From: Oscillatoria sp. SIO1A7 | Lineage (GTDB): Bacteria; Cyanobacteriota; Cyanobacteriia; Cyanobacteriales; Laspinemataceae | Direction: 5' to 3' | Assembly: GCA_010672965.1 (NCBI GenBank) | Contig: JAAHFN010000037.1 | Coordinates: 1 to 64,000 of the forward strand | DNA length: 64,000 bases | Part shown: positions 35,441 to 44,550 of the stretch, piece after piece | Layout of the letters: each line of letters opens with the position of its first letter | Position numbering within the stretch: the first letter of the stretch is position 1 | Notes under the pieces: model-generated | The model's database searches: none | What the model was told of the DNA's origin: nothing | What the model saw: the letters and a program-made list of their open reading frames with translations, nothing else | Program-made: the position numbers and the translations under genes

Positions 35441-36068
35441 GGTGGACCGTCCTCTTTTATTTTTTCTTAAGGTCTGTGATGTTTCGATTGTATAGCACGA
35501 TTCGTGTTTTCTGGCAATAAGGTTAAAAAAAAATTACGCAATAACTCTATGTTGGGGTGCTTGGGGGGCTACTGTGAGGGGCAATACCCCTTATGTAGCG
35601 TCCGTAATGGGCAGCAGGCATTACATTTGGCGAATCGCGGATGCAAGCGAGCCGACAATTTGCGCGAGTCCTAACTATATAGGGCCTGCTGAGAGCTGAC
35701 CGCTGACAGCTATATATAAGAGTTTTCAGGCTTTTAGTGCCCGATTGCCTGCGGGTAAATGCCCGATCGCGACCTGGAATTCTTGCGGTAATTACGGGGG
35801 CCTTTTTTTTGGCATTCTCAGTGGAAAAACTGCTATGGCCGTAGGCAGTCGGTAGGGTGTAGGGCGTGGCGGTGGCGGTGGGGTGTGGCGGTGGGGTATG
35901 GCGGTGGGGTGTGGGGCGCGTGCCTTACTGCGTAGTGGTATAGTTAAGCAATCGCGGTATATATAGCACTACGCAAATAAGCGCTTGACATTTATAAATG
36001 CTCGCTCCTTCCTTATTCAGAGAGACTTTTGACCTTTGACTTGCGCGTAGCGCTATATCTTTGTCCCC
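35441..36068. other. Gap upstream of the surface-protein gene
   Basis: The 5' leader and promoter of the minus-strand giant gene must lie here (AT-rich 35455-35545). Further on are a CTGACCGCTGACAGC unit (35696-35712), a GGCGGTGGGGTGTG tandem run (about 35865-35920) and AT-rich sequence before the small coiled-coil gene. No gene is supported. Confidence 0.6.
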
Positions 36069-36401
36069 ATGACCCAATCCCTAGAACGCATCGAAGCTCG
36101 CAGTATCGATAATCGCAAGGCTATTGCCGAATTGCGAGAAGCGATCGAAACAAACCGCGTCCGCGCCGAAGCCGATAAGGTTCGGGCTGAGGCCAATCTC
36201 GCCGCAGTGCGAGAAGAAATCCGAGCGAAGCGCGATCGCACTGAGGCAAAAATACGAGCAGAGCGCGATCGCACCGATGCCCATCTCGCCGCCGTGCGAG
36301 AGGAAATGGCGGCTCGGGAAAAGGAACTGGCAGCCCATAAAGAGCGGTTTGGGGATAGAAACTGTAGCAAAAAAGCAAAACTGTATAAAGCTAAAAAATG
36401 A
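36069..36401 (+). CDS. Small Arg/Glu/Ala-rich coiled-coil protein
   Basis: A 110-residue, highly charged, fully helical protein with internal repeats of the type NLAAVREEIRAKRDRTEAKI and HLAAVREEMAAREKELAAHK, which predict a long coiled coil. It has no membrane segment. The ATG at 36069 lacks a clear ribosome binding site. The stop overlaps the start of the TIGR03032 gene by four bases (ATGA), so the two are probably cotranslated. The coding region is dense in GCGATCGC, which may have shaped its repeats. Function unknown. Confidence 0.6.
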   Translation: MTQSLERIEARSIDNRKAIAELREAIETNRVRAEADKVRAEANLAAVREEIRAKRDRTEAKIRAERDRTDAHLAAVREEMAAREKELAAHKERFGDRNCSKKAKLYKAKK

Positions 36402-37471
36402 ATGATTCCGCTAGCGAAAAGAAAGAACTGCCGCCTTTGCGCAGCGTCCACACCAGCAACTTTACCGAGATTCTGGAACAGTTAGGAATTTCTCTGGTTG
36501 TCTCGACCTATCAGGCGGGCAAACTAATTGTCGTTCGTGCCGACAATGGAAAACTAAATACCCATTTCAGAGTTTTTCAGAAACCGATGGGGCTGGCTGC
36601 AGACAGAGGCCGACTGGCGGTGGGGACGGCTTACCAAATTTGGGAATTGCGCAATGTGCCTGCGGTGGCGCAGAAACTGGAACCAATTGGCAAGCACGAC
36701 GCTTGCTATTTGCCGCGCAATATTCAGGTTACTGGAGATATAGATATCCACGAGATGGCCTATGGGAAAGAGGAACTCTGGTTTGTCAATACTAGATTTT
36801 CCTGTCTCTGTACTCTAGACAAAGCTCACAGTTTTATACCGCGATGGCGGCCGCCGTTTGTAACGGCTTTGGCGCTGGAAGATCGCTGCCATCTGAATGG
36901 TTTGGGTATGGTGGAGGGTCGGCCGAAGTATGTGACGGCTTTGGGAGAAACGGGCGATCGCGAGGGCTGGCGGGAAAACAAAGCCAAAGGCGGGATTTTA
37001 ATAGATGTGGAAAGCAATGAAATCTTGCAGCGAGGTTTGTCGATGCCCCATTCGCCCCGTTGGTATGGGGAGAAACTTTGGTTATTAGAGTCGGGCAATG
37101 GCAGCCTTGCGACTGTCGATCTTTCTTCCGGCGAGAGGCAGACCGTCGCGGAGCTTCCCGGCTTCACCCGAGGTTTGGATTTCTACGGACCGTTGGCGTT
37201 TATCGGTCTTTCCCAAGTGCGAGAAACGGCGGTTTTTAGCGGCATTCCCATTACCGAGCGGCAAAAAGAGCGAATCTGCGGGGTTTGGGTGGTGAATATT
37301 CAAAGCGGAGAAACAATTGCTTTTTTGAAGTTTGAGGAGGCGGTGCAGGAAATTTTTGCAGTTCGAGTGCTTCCGGGCATCCGCTTTCCAGAGATTATCG
37401 ATTTTGATGAAGAGTTGCTGGCCAGTTGCTATGCTTTGCCCGACGAAGCTTTGGCGGAAGTGGCTAGATAG
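36398..37471 (+). CDS. TIGR03032-family protein
   Basis: A 357-residue protein matching the TIGR03032 family (function unknown, beta-propeller-like): LGISLVVSTYQAGKLIVVRA, GLAADRGRLAVGTAYQIWEL, DIDIHEMAYGKEELWFVNTR, CLCTLDKAHSFIPRWRPPFV, CHLNGLGMVEGRPKYVTALG, MPHSPRWYGEKLWLLESGNG and GVWVVNIQSGETIAFLKFE. Family members are common in cyanobacteria, often near glycosyltransferases or repeat proteins. It overlaps the preceding small gene by 4 bp. GTGTGGGG repeats start right after the stop codon. Confidence 0.88.
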   Translation: MNDSASEKKELPPLRSVHTSNFTEILEQLGISLVVSTYQAGKLIVVRADNGKLNTHFRVFQKPMGLAADRGRLAVGTAYQIWELRNVPAVAQKLEPIGKHDACYLPRNIQVTGDIDIHEMAYGKEELWFVNTRFSCLCTLDKAHSFIPRWRPPFVTALALEDRCHLNGLGMVEGRPKYVTALGETGDREGWRENKAKGGILIDVESNEILQRGLSMPHSPRWYGEKLWLLESGNGSLATVDLSSGERQTVAELPGFTRGLDFYGPLAFIGLSQVRETAVFSGIPITERQKERICGVWVVNIQSGETIAFLKFEEAVQEIFAVRVLPGIRFPEIIDFDEELLASCYALPDEALAEVAR

Positions 37472-37725
37472 GGTGTGGGGTGTGGGGTGTGGGGTGTAGG
37501 GAATGGGGTGTGGGGTGTGGGGTGTGGGGTGTAGGGAATGGGGAGACAAGGGGACAAGGGGACAAGTCTCCCCCGCTCCCCCGCTCCCCCGCTCCCCCGC
37601 TCCCCCGCTCCCCCGCTCCCCCGCTCCCCCGCTCCTCCGCTCCTCCGCTCCCCCGCTCCCCTTGTCCCCTGCCGGCGCAATCTGGTAAAATCAAACAAGC
37701 AGTAAAATCATCCAAAAGTTAGGAG
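37472..37725. repeat. GGTGTGGG and CCCCCGCT tandem arrays
   Basis: GTGTGGGG/GTGTAGGG units (37472-37540) are followed by about ten CCCCCGCT octamers (37569-37655). This G-rich then C-rich pair could form alternative DNA structures. It ends about 50 bp before the ribosome binding site of the putative antitoxin gene. Confidence 0.9.
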
Positions 37726-37731
37726 GAGGCT

Positions 37732-38022
37732 ATGGTCAAGGTTTCAGGTGTAGAAAGAGATGTTGCCCGGGTATTGCAGATAACAGAAAAATTAATTGAA
37801 GGCGACAGCTTATATCGGGAGAGATTAAACCGAGATGAAATGACAGGACATATAGTTAAGTTGTTCTCCGAGCTATCGGCAGAAGAATTAAGTTCTGTTT
37901 CTGAGGAGAACTTACAAACCAGGATTGACGGAATTTTGGTAACCCATGCTGTTGCGGGAACTTTAAACGAACTCTCTGCAGAACAAATGGAAGTTTTTGA
38001 TGCTGCAGTGGAGGGAAGATAG
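37732..38022 (+). CDS. Putative antitoxin partner of the VapC-like toxin
   Basis: A 96-residue acidic protein preceded by a strong AGGAGGAGG site. It opens KVSGVERDVARVLQITEKLI and ends TLNELSAEQMEVFDAAVEGR. It has no AbrB, Phd, RHH or HTH motif that I can see. Its position directly upstream of a PIN-domain toxin, on the same strand, and the EQMEVFDAAVEGR tail that I associate with cyanobacterial genes next to PIN toxins make it a candidate antitoxin of a little-described family. The 112-bp gap to the toxin gene, containing CAGCTTTCAGC repeats, is larger than in most pairs. Confidence 0.65.
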   Translation: MVKVSGVERDVARVLQITEKLIEGDSLYRERLNRDEMTGHIVKLFSELSAEELSSVSEENLQTRIDGILVTHAVAGTLNELSAEQMEVFDAAVEGR

Positions 38023-38134
38023 TATAGCTTTCAGCTTTCAGCCTTCAGCTTTCAGCAAGGTGCGTCAAAGTCTTGCCAATTGAAAATATTGGCGTCTTGC
38101 AACTGTCCTAAACCGAATCCGTAGTGCTATAAAG

Positions 38135-38539
38135 ATGAGTTATATATTAGATACAAATATAGTAACTGCTATCTTGAAAAGAAATGAAAAAATACAGGCA
38201 AGATTAGACAGGGCTTATCAGAACAATAGAGAATTGTTTATTAGTGGTATAACTTACTACGAGATTAAAAGAGGACTGTTGGCGACTAATGCAACGAGGC
38301 AGTTAGCGGATTTTGAACGCTTGTGCCGGAGCTATAGAGTAGTGTCAGTTTTGAACGAGATAGAGATTTTAGAAAGAGCTGCTACTATCCATGCCGAACT
38401 AAAGCGAAGAGGTACGCCGCTAGAGGACGCGGATATTTTAATAGCGGCGACCGCTATAGTTCAGGGATTAATTCTGGTCTCCCACGATAGCGATATGCTC
38501 CGGGTTCCAGGGGTGACTGTAGAAGACTGGCTGTTATAG
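38135..38539 (+). CDS. VapC-family PIN-domain toxin
   Basis: A 134-residue PIN-domain ribonuclease of type II toxin-antitoxin systems. The acidic active-site set is complete: YILDTNIVTAIL (first Asp), ITYYEIKRGLL (Glu), LEDADILIAATA (Asp) and SHDSDMLRVPGV (last Asp). VapC toxins cut tRNA or rRNA and are held by the upstream antitoxin. No strong ribosome binding site precedes the ATG at 38135; translation may depend on the upstream gene. Confidence 0.9.
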   Translation: MSYILDTNIVTAILKRNEKIQARLDRAYQNNRELFISGITYYEIKRGLLATNATRQLADFERLCRSYRVVSVLNEIEILERAATIHAELKRRGTPLEDADILIAATAIVQGLILVSHDSDMLRVPGVTVEDWLL

Positions 38540-38819
38540 CAGTAAGCAGTTAGCTGTCAGCAGTCAGCTTAATGCACGAGCATTGCCGCTAGTGGTTTGG
38601 CAAAGTTAAAATTGTGTGTGACTGTAGGTTGGGTTTCGTTGATGGCGGACCCAACCTACAGTCAAACTTGTTCAGTCCTTCCCACAGTCCCCACAGTCCC
38701 CACAGTCCCCACAGTCCCCTGGTCTCCCAGTCCCCCAGTCTCCTTGTCTCCCGGTCCCCTTGTCCCCTCCTTCTCCATATATATAATTAGATGCAGGGCG
38801 GTCAAGCAGAGGTGTAGTT
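38540..38819. repeat. CCCCACAGT tandem repeats and GTTGGGTTTCG palindrome
   Basis: GTAGGTTGGGTTTCG (38625-38639) pairs with GACCCAACCTAC (38649-38660). CCCCACAGT (about 38685-38716) and CCCAGTCCCC/CTCCTTGTC units follow up to about 38770. The last 45 bp carry the AGAGGTG site of the next gene. Confidence 0.8.
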
Positions 38820-41426
38820 TTGGATCTAGCGAAGGCAATGAAGGCAGCGATCGCTATTAGTGGCGAAGTGGTGCTGGAGAGATTGTTAGAGGTATGGCTG
38901 AAGGTTGCGATCGAGACATCGGGAGCTACAGATGGCTATTTGATTTTAGAAGAAGGGGGCGAACTGGGCTTAGTTGCTGTAGGGCAGATGCCGCAGGATG
39001 CCGGAAAGGAAACTGCTGGAAAGGAAACTGCTGGAAAGGAAACTACTGGAAAGGAAACTGCCGGAGAGATATCGCCACAAATCAGACGGTTGCAGTCCAT
39101 ACCGATTGACGGCCAGGTTCCGGTTTCGATTGTTAATTTTGTTGCCCTGAATCGGGAGACGGTAGTTTTCGGGGATGCGGCGAATGAAATCCAAGGGGCG
39201 CGGGGCAAAACGGAAAGTTCCGCAGCAAGCGCCATAGCAAATGTCGAAGATCCTTATATTGCGGCGAGGCAGCCGAAGTCTGTTTTATGCTTGCCGATGC
39301 TAAATGGCGACGGACTTTGCGGAATTGTTTATTTAGAGAATAGTTTGGCGATCGCGGGGTTTGGCTCGGAGGTAGTGGAGGTGCTGCAATTGCTATCGGA
39401 GCAAGCGGCGATCGCTATGACTAATGCCAAGCGCTACGCAGAAATGACCGAAAGCAATAACTGGCTGACTAAATTTCTCGAAGCCCTACCAGTAGGGGTG
39501 TTTGTGGTCAATCGCTCAGGTCAGCCCCACTATGTCAACGAAGCCGGGCAGCAGATTTTGGGTCAAGGTCTCGTCAAGTTAGAGGCTAACGACGCCTTGA
39601 ATGCCTTGGACGCCAAGGACGGGGAATCGACAACCATAGAAAAATTGATAGAGACTTATGGTGCCTATCTGGCGGACAGCAATCTCCCGTATCCCAAGGA
39701 AGACCTGCCGCTTTGGAGAGCCATGCTTGGGGAAAGCTCTACTGTTGACGATATAGAAATAAGGCAAGGGGACAAGACGATTCCCTTGCAAGTCTGGGGA
39801 AATCCGATTTACGATACCGAAGGAAATGTAGCTTATGCGATCGCGGCTTTTGGGGACATTACCGAACGCAAGCAAATCGAGAAACTTTTAGACGAATACA
39901 ATCATACTTTAGAAAGAGAAGTAGCACAGAGAACCGAAGAGCTACAAGCAAAGAACGAAGAACTGGAGCGAGAAGTAAGCGATCGCCTTTATACCAAATC
40001 TGCCCTGCGCCTATCCGAGGAAAAATTTGCCAAAGCCTTTCGTTCCAGTCCCAACGCCATCACCATCACTTCCCTCAGCGATGGCAAGCATATGGAAGTC
40101 AACGATACTTTCTGCGAGCTAATCGGTTATGCCCCAGAAGAGATTATCGGTCGTACTGCGGTGGAGCTAAATCTTTGGGTCAATACTGAAGACCGCGCTC
40201 GAATGTTCGAGGCTCTCAAAAACAAAAGTCAAATTCGCAACTATGAAATTAATTTCCGTACTAGGTCGGGGGCAGTCAAGACGGGGTTGCTATCCGCAGA
40301 AATTATCAATATTAACGGACAAGAATGCCTGGTTGCCGTTTCCAACGAAATTACCGTTCGCAAGCAAGCAGAACAAGCTCTCTATGAAAAAAACCAGGAA
40401 CTAGCAGCCACCCTAGAGCGCCTAAATGCTACCCAAGAAGAACTGATTCACTCGGAAAAGATGGCGGCTCTCGGACAACTGGTGGCAGGAGTTGCTCACG
40501 AAATTAATACCCCTTTAGGTGCTATTACCTCCTCGGTCAGAAATATTGATAATTTCTGGAAAAGCAACTTGGAACCTTTGCTCTGTTTTTGGCGGGATCT
40601 TTCCCCAGAACGTCAAGAAAACTTTTTGGAATTATTAGAGCAATCCAGCAAAGAGGACATGCCTTTATCGACCCGAGAACAGCGTCAAATCAAGCGAGCT
40701 TTGACGAAGGAACTAGAATCTAACTCTATTGCTAAGGCTGCCAATGTAGCCAAATTGTTAGTGGGAATCGGGGTTTACGAACAGTTGGAGCCATTGCTTC
40801 CTCTATTAAAAGATCCAGAAGGGGAAAATATTTTAAAAATGGCCTATCAATTAGCTAACATTGCAACTAGCACGCAAACTATAGCTACTGCCTCAGAGCG
40901 AGCTGCGAAAGTAGTGTTTGCTCTCAAAACTTACGCCCGTTATGACGCTACGGGAAATAAGCTACAAGCCCGGATTTGCGAGGGAATTGAAGCTGTCTTA
41001 ACTCTTTATCACAACCAGCTAAAACAGGGTGTAGAGGTTATACGAAACTATGAAAAAGACTTGCCTGCGATTTGGTGCTACCCCGACGAACTCAATCAAG
41101 TATGGACGAATTTGATTCACAATGCTATTCAAGCAATGGAGAATAAGGGGACTTTGACAATTGAGGTAAGCCAACAAGAGAGCGGCATTGCGATCGCGAC
41201 GATCGATAGCGGGCCGGGAATACCCCCAGAGATTGTCTCCAAAATATTTCAGCCCTTCTTTACGACCAAACCCCCGGGAGAAGGTAGCGGTTTGGGATTG
41301 GATATTGTCAAAAAAATTATTGACAAACATCAGGGTACGATTAATGTGAAGAGTCAGCCCGGACAGACAGAATTTGTGGTTTGGCTGCCCGTCGATAGCT
41401 CTGAAGCAGAATCCAATAAGCAGTAA
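38820..41426 (+). CDS. GAF-PAS-PAS histidine kinase with DHp insertion
   Basis: An 868-residue soluble kinase from TTG 38820 (AGAGGTG upstream): GAF (about 1-205), PAS (215-345), coiled coil, PAS (400-520), DHp with H560 (VAHEINTPLGA), an extra helical segment (about 578-678), the second DHp helix (SERAAKVVFALKTYARYD), then HATPase (CYPDELNQVWTNLIHNAIQA, DSGPGIPPEI, GSGLGLDIVKK). The protein starts exactly at the helix that links to the GAF domain in the giant multi-sensor kinase (VVLERLLEVWLKVAIE versus IVLETLLAKMMKIAIE), so it looks like that architecture without its kinase/ATPase front. An (AGKET)n repeat sits in the GAF domain. Its likely partner is the receiver at 41805. Confidence 0.9.
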   Translation: MDLAKAMKAAIAISGEVVLERLLEVWLKVAIETSGATDGYLILEEGGELGLVAVGQMPQDAGKETAGKETAGKETTGKETAGEISPQIRRLQSIPIDGQVPVSIVNFVALNRETVVFGDAANEIQGARGKTESSAASAIANVEDPYIAARQPKSVLCLPMLNGDGLCGIVYLENSLAIAGFGSEVVEVLQLLSEQAAIAMTNAKRYAEMTESNNWLTKFLEALPVGVFVVNRSGQPHYVNEAGQQILGQGLVKLEANDALNALDAKDGESTTIEKLIETYGAYLADSNLPYPKEDLPLWRAMLGESSTVDDIEIRQGDKTIPLQVWGNPIYDTEGNVAYAIAAFGDITERKQIEKLLDEYNHTLEREVAQRTEELQAKNEELEREVSDRLYTKSALRLSEEKFAKAFRSSPNAITITSLSDGKHMEVNDTFCELIGYAPEEIIGRTAVELNLWVNTEDRARMFEALKNKSQIRNYEINFRTRSGAVKTGLLSAEIININGQECLVAVSNEITVRKQAEQALYEKNQELAATLERLNATQEELIHSEKMAALGQLVAGVAHEINTPLGAITSSVRNIDNFWKSNLEPLLCFWRDLSPERQENFLELLEQSSKEDMPLSTREQRQIKRALTKELESNSIAKAANVAKLLVGIGVYEQLEPLLPLLKDPEGENILKMAYQLANIATSTQTIATASERAAKVVFALKTYARYDATGNKLQARICEGIEAVLTLYHNQLKQGVEVIRNYEKDLPAIWCYPDELNQVWTNLIHNAIQAMENKGTLTIEVSQQESGIAIATIDSGPGIPPEIVSKIFQPFFTTKPPGEGSGLGLDIVKKIIDKHQGTINVKSQPGQTEFVVWLPVDSSEAESNKQ
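38999..39065. repeat. In-frame GGAAAGGAAACTGCT repeats in the GAF domain
   Basis: Four 15-bp units encode AGKET pentapeptides between VAVGQMPQD and ISPQIRRLQSIPI. They sit in a GAF loop, comparable to but not identical with the site of the repeat at 23231-23345. Confidence 0.9.
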
Positions 41427-41804
41427 GCAGTAAGCAGTAAGCAGTAAGCACAAGTATGTATAGCAGTAAGCTGTCAGCAGTCAGCAGTCAGCAGCCAGCT
41501 AAAGTCCGGGAGCATTTCAATGAAAATACGCTGCCGCCAGCCCCTTGGGCGAATGCCATATGCCCATCCAAAGGCAGGCTCCGCCTACGCCCCTACTGCT
41601 CTCCTGCCTATTGCTTATATCAAGTCTGGTTAAATACCCACAGAAAAAACTGAAGTCTCCCGTAGGACGGGCGTCCCGCCCGTCCCTTAGAGCCCAAGCG
41701 GACAGGCGGGACGCCCGTCCTACGCAGGACTTGACTTTTTTTTGGGCATTCAAGCCGACATGATATTACTGCTGTATGAAATACGATTTATTAGAGAAAT
41801 AACT
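41427..41804. other. Repeat-filled gap before the receiver gene
   Basis: TAAGCAG heptamers (41418-41450) and CAGTCAGCAG units follow the kinase stop. A GGGAGCATTTCA end lies near 41509, a family-C-like end TATCAAGTCTGGTTAA near 41619, and GTAGGACGGGCGTCCCGCC faces GGGACGCCCGTCCTAC (about 41661-41724). No gene is supported. Confidence 0.7.
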
Positions 41805-42203
41805 ATGTCTGAAGCTGTTATTTTGTGCGTTGACGATGAGGTGACTATCTTAAAAAGCTTGGAGATAGAACTCGAAGATGCTTTTGAGGATGATTACCTT
41901 TATGAATTTGCGGAAACTGCTGATGAGGCTCTAGAGATAATTCAAATGTTAGAAGAAGAAGGAACGCCAATTATCCTGATAGTTTCGGATTGGTTAATGC
42001 CCGGTATGAAAGGGGATGAATTGTTGATTAACGTTCATCAAAAGCATCCCGGTATTATTAAAATTATGCTGACAGGACAAGCAGATGAGGAGGCAATTGG
42101 GCGAGCGGAAAAGGAAGCGAATCTACATTCTTGTTTGTATAAACCTTGGAATAGACAAGAATTAATCGAGACAATTCAGTCCGCTCTGGCGCAACTAAGT
42201 TAA
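41805..42203 (+). CDS. Stand-alone response regulator (MKGDELL type)
   Basis: A 132-residue single receiver domain: acidic pair in LCVDDEVTIL, phospho-acceptor D62 in [24 protein letters not shown] switch region and the YKPW lysine. It closely resembles the receivers at 47693 and the N-termini of the kinases at 42520 and 48087. With no output domain, it probably receives phosphate from the adjacent kinase and passes it on or acts by protein contact. The ATG at 41805 is used because the receiver fold starts right after it; the upstream open frame is repeat-derived. Confidence 0.9.
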   Translation: MSEAVILCVDDEVTILKSLEIELEDAFEDDYLYEFAETADEALEIIQMLEEEGTPIILIVSDWLMPGMKGDELLINVHQKHPGIIKIMLTGQADEEAIGRAEKEANLHSCLYKPWNRQELIETIQSALAQLS

Positions 42204-42519
42204 TGGTAGCGGTCAGCTCTCAGCGGTCAGCGATTAGCTCCCTCGCGCGCAGGCTGCGCCAACAGCGGTCAGCAGTAAGCAATCAGCTCTCAGCAGTCAG
42301 CGTTCGGCGTTCGGCGTTCGACTGCTGAGAGCTGATTGCTTACTGCTATACTTAAAAGCTGACCGCTCTTAAAAGCCTATCGCTCTTAAAAGCTGACCGC
42401 TGTTGGCGCAGCTCTGCGCGGAGCGCATAAGCTAAAAGCCGATCGCGCTTCCGCTGAGAGCTGAAAGCTGACCGCTGAGAGCTGACCGCTGAAAGCTAAA
42501 AGCTAACCGCTAATTTCTT
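42204..42519. repeat. CAGCGGTCAGCTCT / AGCTGACCGCT repeat cluster
   Basis: Plus-oriented CAGCGGTCAG units (42207-42310), GCGTTCGGCGTTCG, then complementary AGCTGACCGCT units (42335-42510) make the region largely self-complementary; CGCGCGCAGGCTGCGCC and GGCGCAGCTCTGCGCG lie within it. It is non-coding. Confidence 0.85.
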
Positions 42520-44454
42520 ATGAATTCAACTATTATTATCTGCGTTGACGACGAACAGACAATCCTAGAAAGCCTAAAAATAGAGTTGGAAGGCGCTTTA
42601 GGAGATGATTATATAATTGAAATGGCTCAAGGGGGAGAAGAGGCTCTAGAAGTATTGTCATACTCGATAGAAGACGATTATGAGGTCGCCTTGGTCATTG
42701 CCGATTATATCATGCCCGATATGAAAGGAGACGAATTGCTAAAGCGCATTCATGCTATTTCCCCGAAAACTCTGAAAATCATGCTGACCGGGCAAGCAGA
42801 TGTGGAAGCGGTGGGAAATGCTATTAATTATGCCAAATTATATCGTTATATGGCTAAGCCCTGGCAGGCTGAAGATCTAAAGCTAACGGTGACGGAGGCT
42901 TTGCATAGCTATTTTCAGGATAAAAAACTAGCGGAAAAAACTCTGAAGCTAGAGCAAATGAATAGGGCGCTGGAAAAAGCGAATCAGGAGCAGGCTGCTT
43001 TAATTGCGCGGCTCCATGAAAACGAGAATCGCTTAAGTCAGTTTTTAGAGGCAGTACCCGTGGGGATATTTGTCGCGGATGCTAAGGGTAAGCCTTACTA
43101 TATTAATCGCACTGGAGAGAGTATTCTTGGCCGAGGAATAGTGGCAGAAGTTACGGGGGCGCAATGGCAAGAATTGTATAGAGCTTATTTGGCAGGGAGC
43201 GATCGCCTGTATCCGGCGGAGCGCGAGCCTATTCTAAATGCCTTGCAAGGGAAAAATGCCGCGATTGACGATATGGAGATCCATAAAGGCGATCGCATAA
43301 TCCCCGTAGAAGTTTGGGGAACGCCTATCTATAATAGCGAGAAGGAAGTAGAATATGCGATCGCTGTGTTTCAAGATATCAGCGATCGCAAGCAAGCAGA
43401 AAAACTATTAGCCGAATACAATCGCACTTTAGAACAACAAGTAGAGGAAAGGACGCAAGAACTATCCCAAACTCTGCACGACCTGCAAGCGACCCAAAAC
43501 GAACTGATTCAGTCGGAGAAAATGGCAGCTCTAGGACAGCTAACCGCAGGGGTCGCTCACGAGATAAATAGTCCTTTGGGAGCGATTCGGGCTTCGGCTA
43601 GCAATATGGCTCAAGCCCTCTCAGAATCTCTAGCGGAACTGCCGCAACTACTGCAAAAACTCTCTGCCGAAAGGCAAAAAAATTTGTTTAGCTTTATCGA
43701 GCGGGCGCTCAAAAGCCATCCTCCAGAGACGGCTAGAGAAAGACGCCAGTACAAGCGAGCCTTAACCCGCGAGCTGGAAGCAAGCGAGATTGATAAAGCC
43801 AGACGGATAGCCGATACTTTAACGGATATGGGCATCTGCGATCGCATAGAGCCTTTCCTGCAACTCTTAAAAGATCCCGATGCGGACATTATCGTGCAAC
43901 TAGCCTATAATCTGAATCGACTGCAAGGCAACTCCCAAAATACAGTCGCCGCAGTGGAGCAAGCTTCTAAGGTGCTATTTGCTCTCAAGACCTACGCCCA
44001 CCAAGACCAAAGCGGCGAGAAAAAGGAAGTGCAAATTACTGAAGGAATCGAAACAGTGCTGGAGCTGTACCGCAATCAACTCAAGCATGGGGTGGAGATT
44101 ATTCGCTCCTACGAAACTTTGCCGCCGATCTTGTGTTATCCCGACGAGCTAATCCAAGTCTGGACTAATCTCATTCACAATGCGGTGCAAGCGATGCAGG
44201 GCAAAGGCCGGTTAGAGATTGCTGCTTTCGAGAGGGAGGGGCAGGCAATAGTACGGGTGACCGACTCCGGTTCTGGGATAGCGCCAGAAATTCAATCTAA
44301 AATATTCCAACCTTTTTTCACAACCAAGTCCGCCGGAGAAGGTAGCGGCTTAGGCTTGGATATTGTCTGCAAGATTCTCGAAAAACACTCTGGCAACATC
44401 GAGGTCGAGTCCGTACCGGGGAAAACGACATTTACGGTTTCGATTCCGATATAA
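42520..44454 (+). CDS. Receiver-PAS histidine kinase with DHp insertion
   Basis: A 644-residue soluble kinase: receiver (1-125, D62 in IADYIMPDMKGDELL), coiled coil, PAS (about 180-310; FLEAVPVGIFVADAKGKPYY), coiled coil, DHp with H347 (VAHEINSPLGAIRASA), an extra helical segment (about 365-470), second DHp helix (EQASKVLFALKTYAHQD), HATPase (CYPDELIQVWTNLIHNAVQA, DSGSGIAPEI, GEGSGLGLDIV). Its PAS is paralogous to the first PAS of the kinase at 38820. A receiver at the front means its activity is probably set by another kinase. No clear ribosome binding site; repeat DNA abuts the start. Confidence 0.92.
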   Translation: MNSTIIICVDDEQTILESLKIELEGALGDDYIIEMAQGGEEALEVLSYSIEDDYEVALVIADYIMPDMKGDELLKRIHAISPKTLKIMLTGQADVEAVGNAINYAKLYRYMAKPWQAEDLKLTVTEALHSYFQDKKLAEKTLKLEQMNRALEKANQEQAALIARLHENENRLSQFLEAVPVGIFVADAKGKPYYINRTGESILGRGIVAEVTGAQWQELYRAYLAGSDRLYPAEREPILNALQGKNAAIDDMEIHKGDRIIPVEVWGTPIYNSEKEVEYAIAVFQDISDRKQAEKLLAEYNRTLEQQVEERTQELSQTLHDLQATQNELIQSEKMAALGQLTAGVAHEINSPLGAIRASASNMAQALSESLAELPQLLQKLSAERQKNLFSFIERALKSHPPETARERRQYKRALTRELEASEIDKARRIADTLTDMGICDRIEPFLQLLKDPDADIIVQLAYNLNRLQGNSQNTVAAVEQASKVLFALKTYAHQDQSGEKKEVQITEGIETVLELYRNQLKHGVEIIRSYETLPPILCYPDELIQVWTNLIHNAVQAMQGKGRLEIAAFEREGQAIVRVTDSGSGIAPEIQSKIFQPFFTTKSAGEGSGLGLDIVCKILEKHSGNIEVESVPGKTTFTVSIPI

Positions 44455-44550
44455 GCTCTCAGCTATCAGCTCTCAGCTAAAAGCTAAAAGCTAAAGGCTA
44501 AAAGCTAAAAGCTCTTAGGCGGTCAGCTTTTAGCTTTCAGCTTTTAGCTT

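Noticed and set aside
37429-37722. Several frames across the CCCCCGCT array
   Set aside because: Repeat translations only, with no conserved sequence or ribosome binding site.
42204-42519. Could the CAGCGGTCAGC clusters be CRISPR arrays?
   Set aside because: Units are 7-14 bp, contiguous, degenerate and lack regular unique spacers; no cas gene is in the window.
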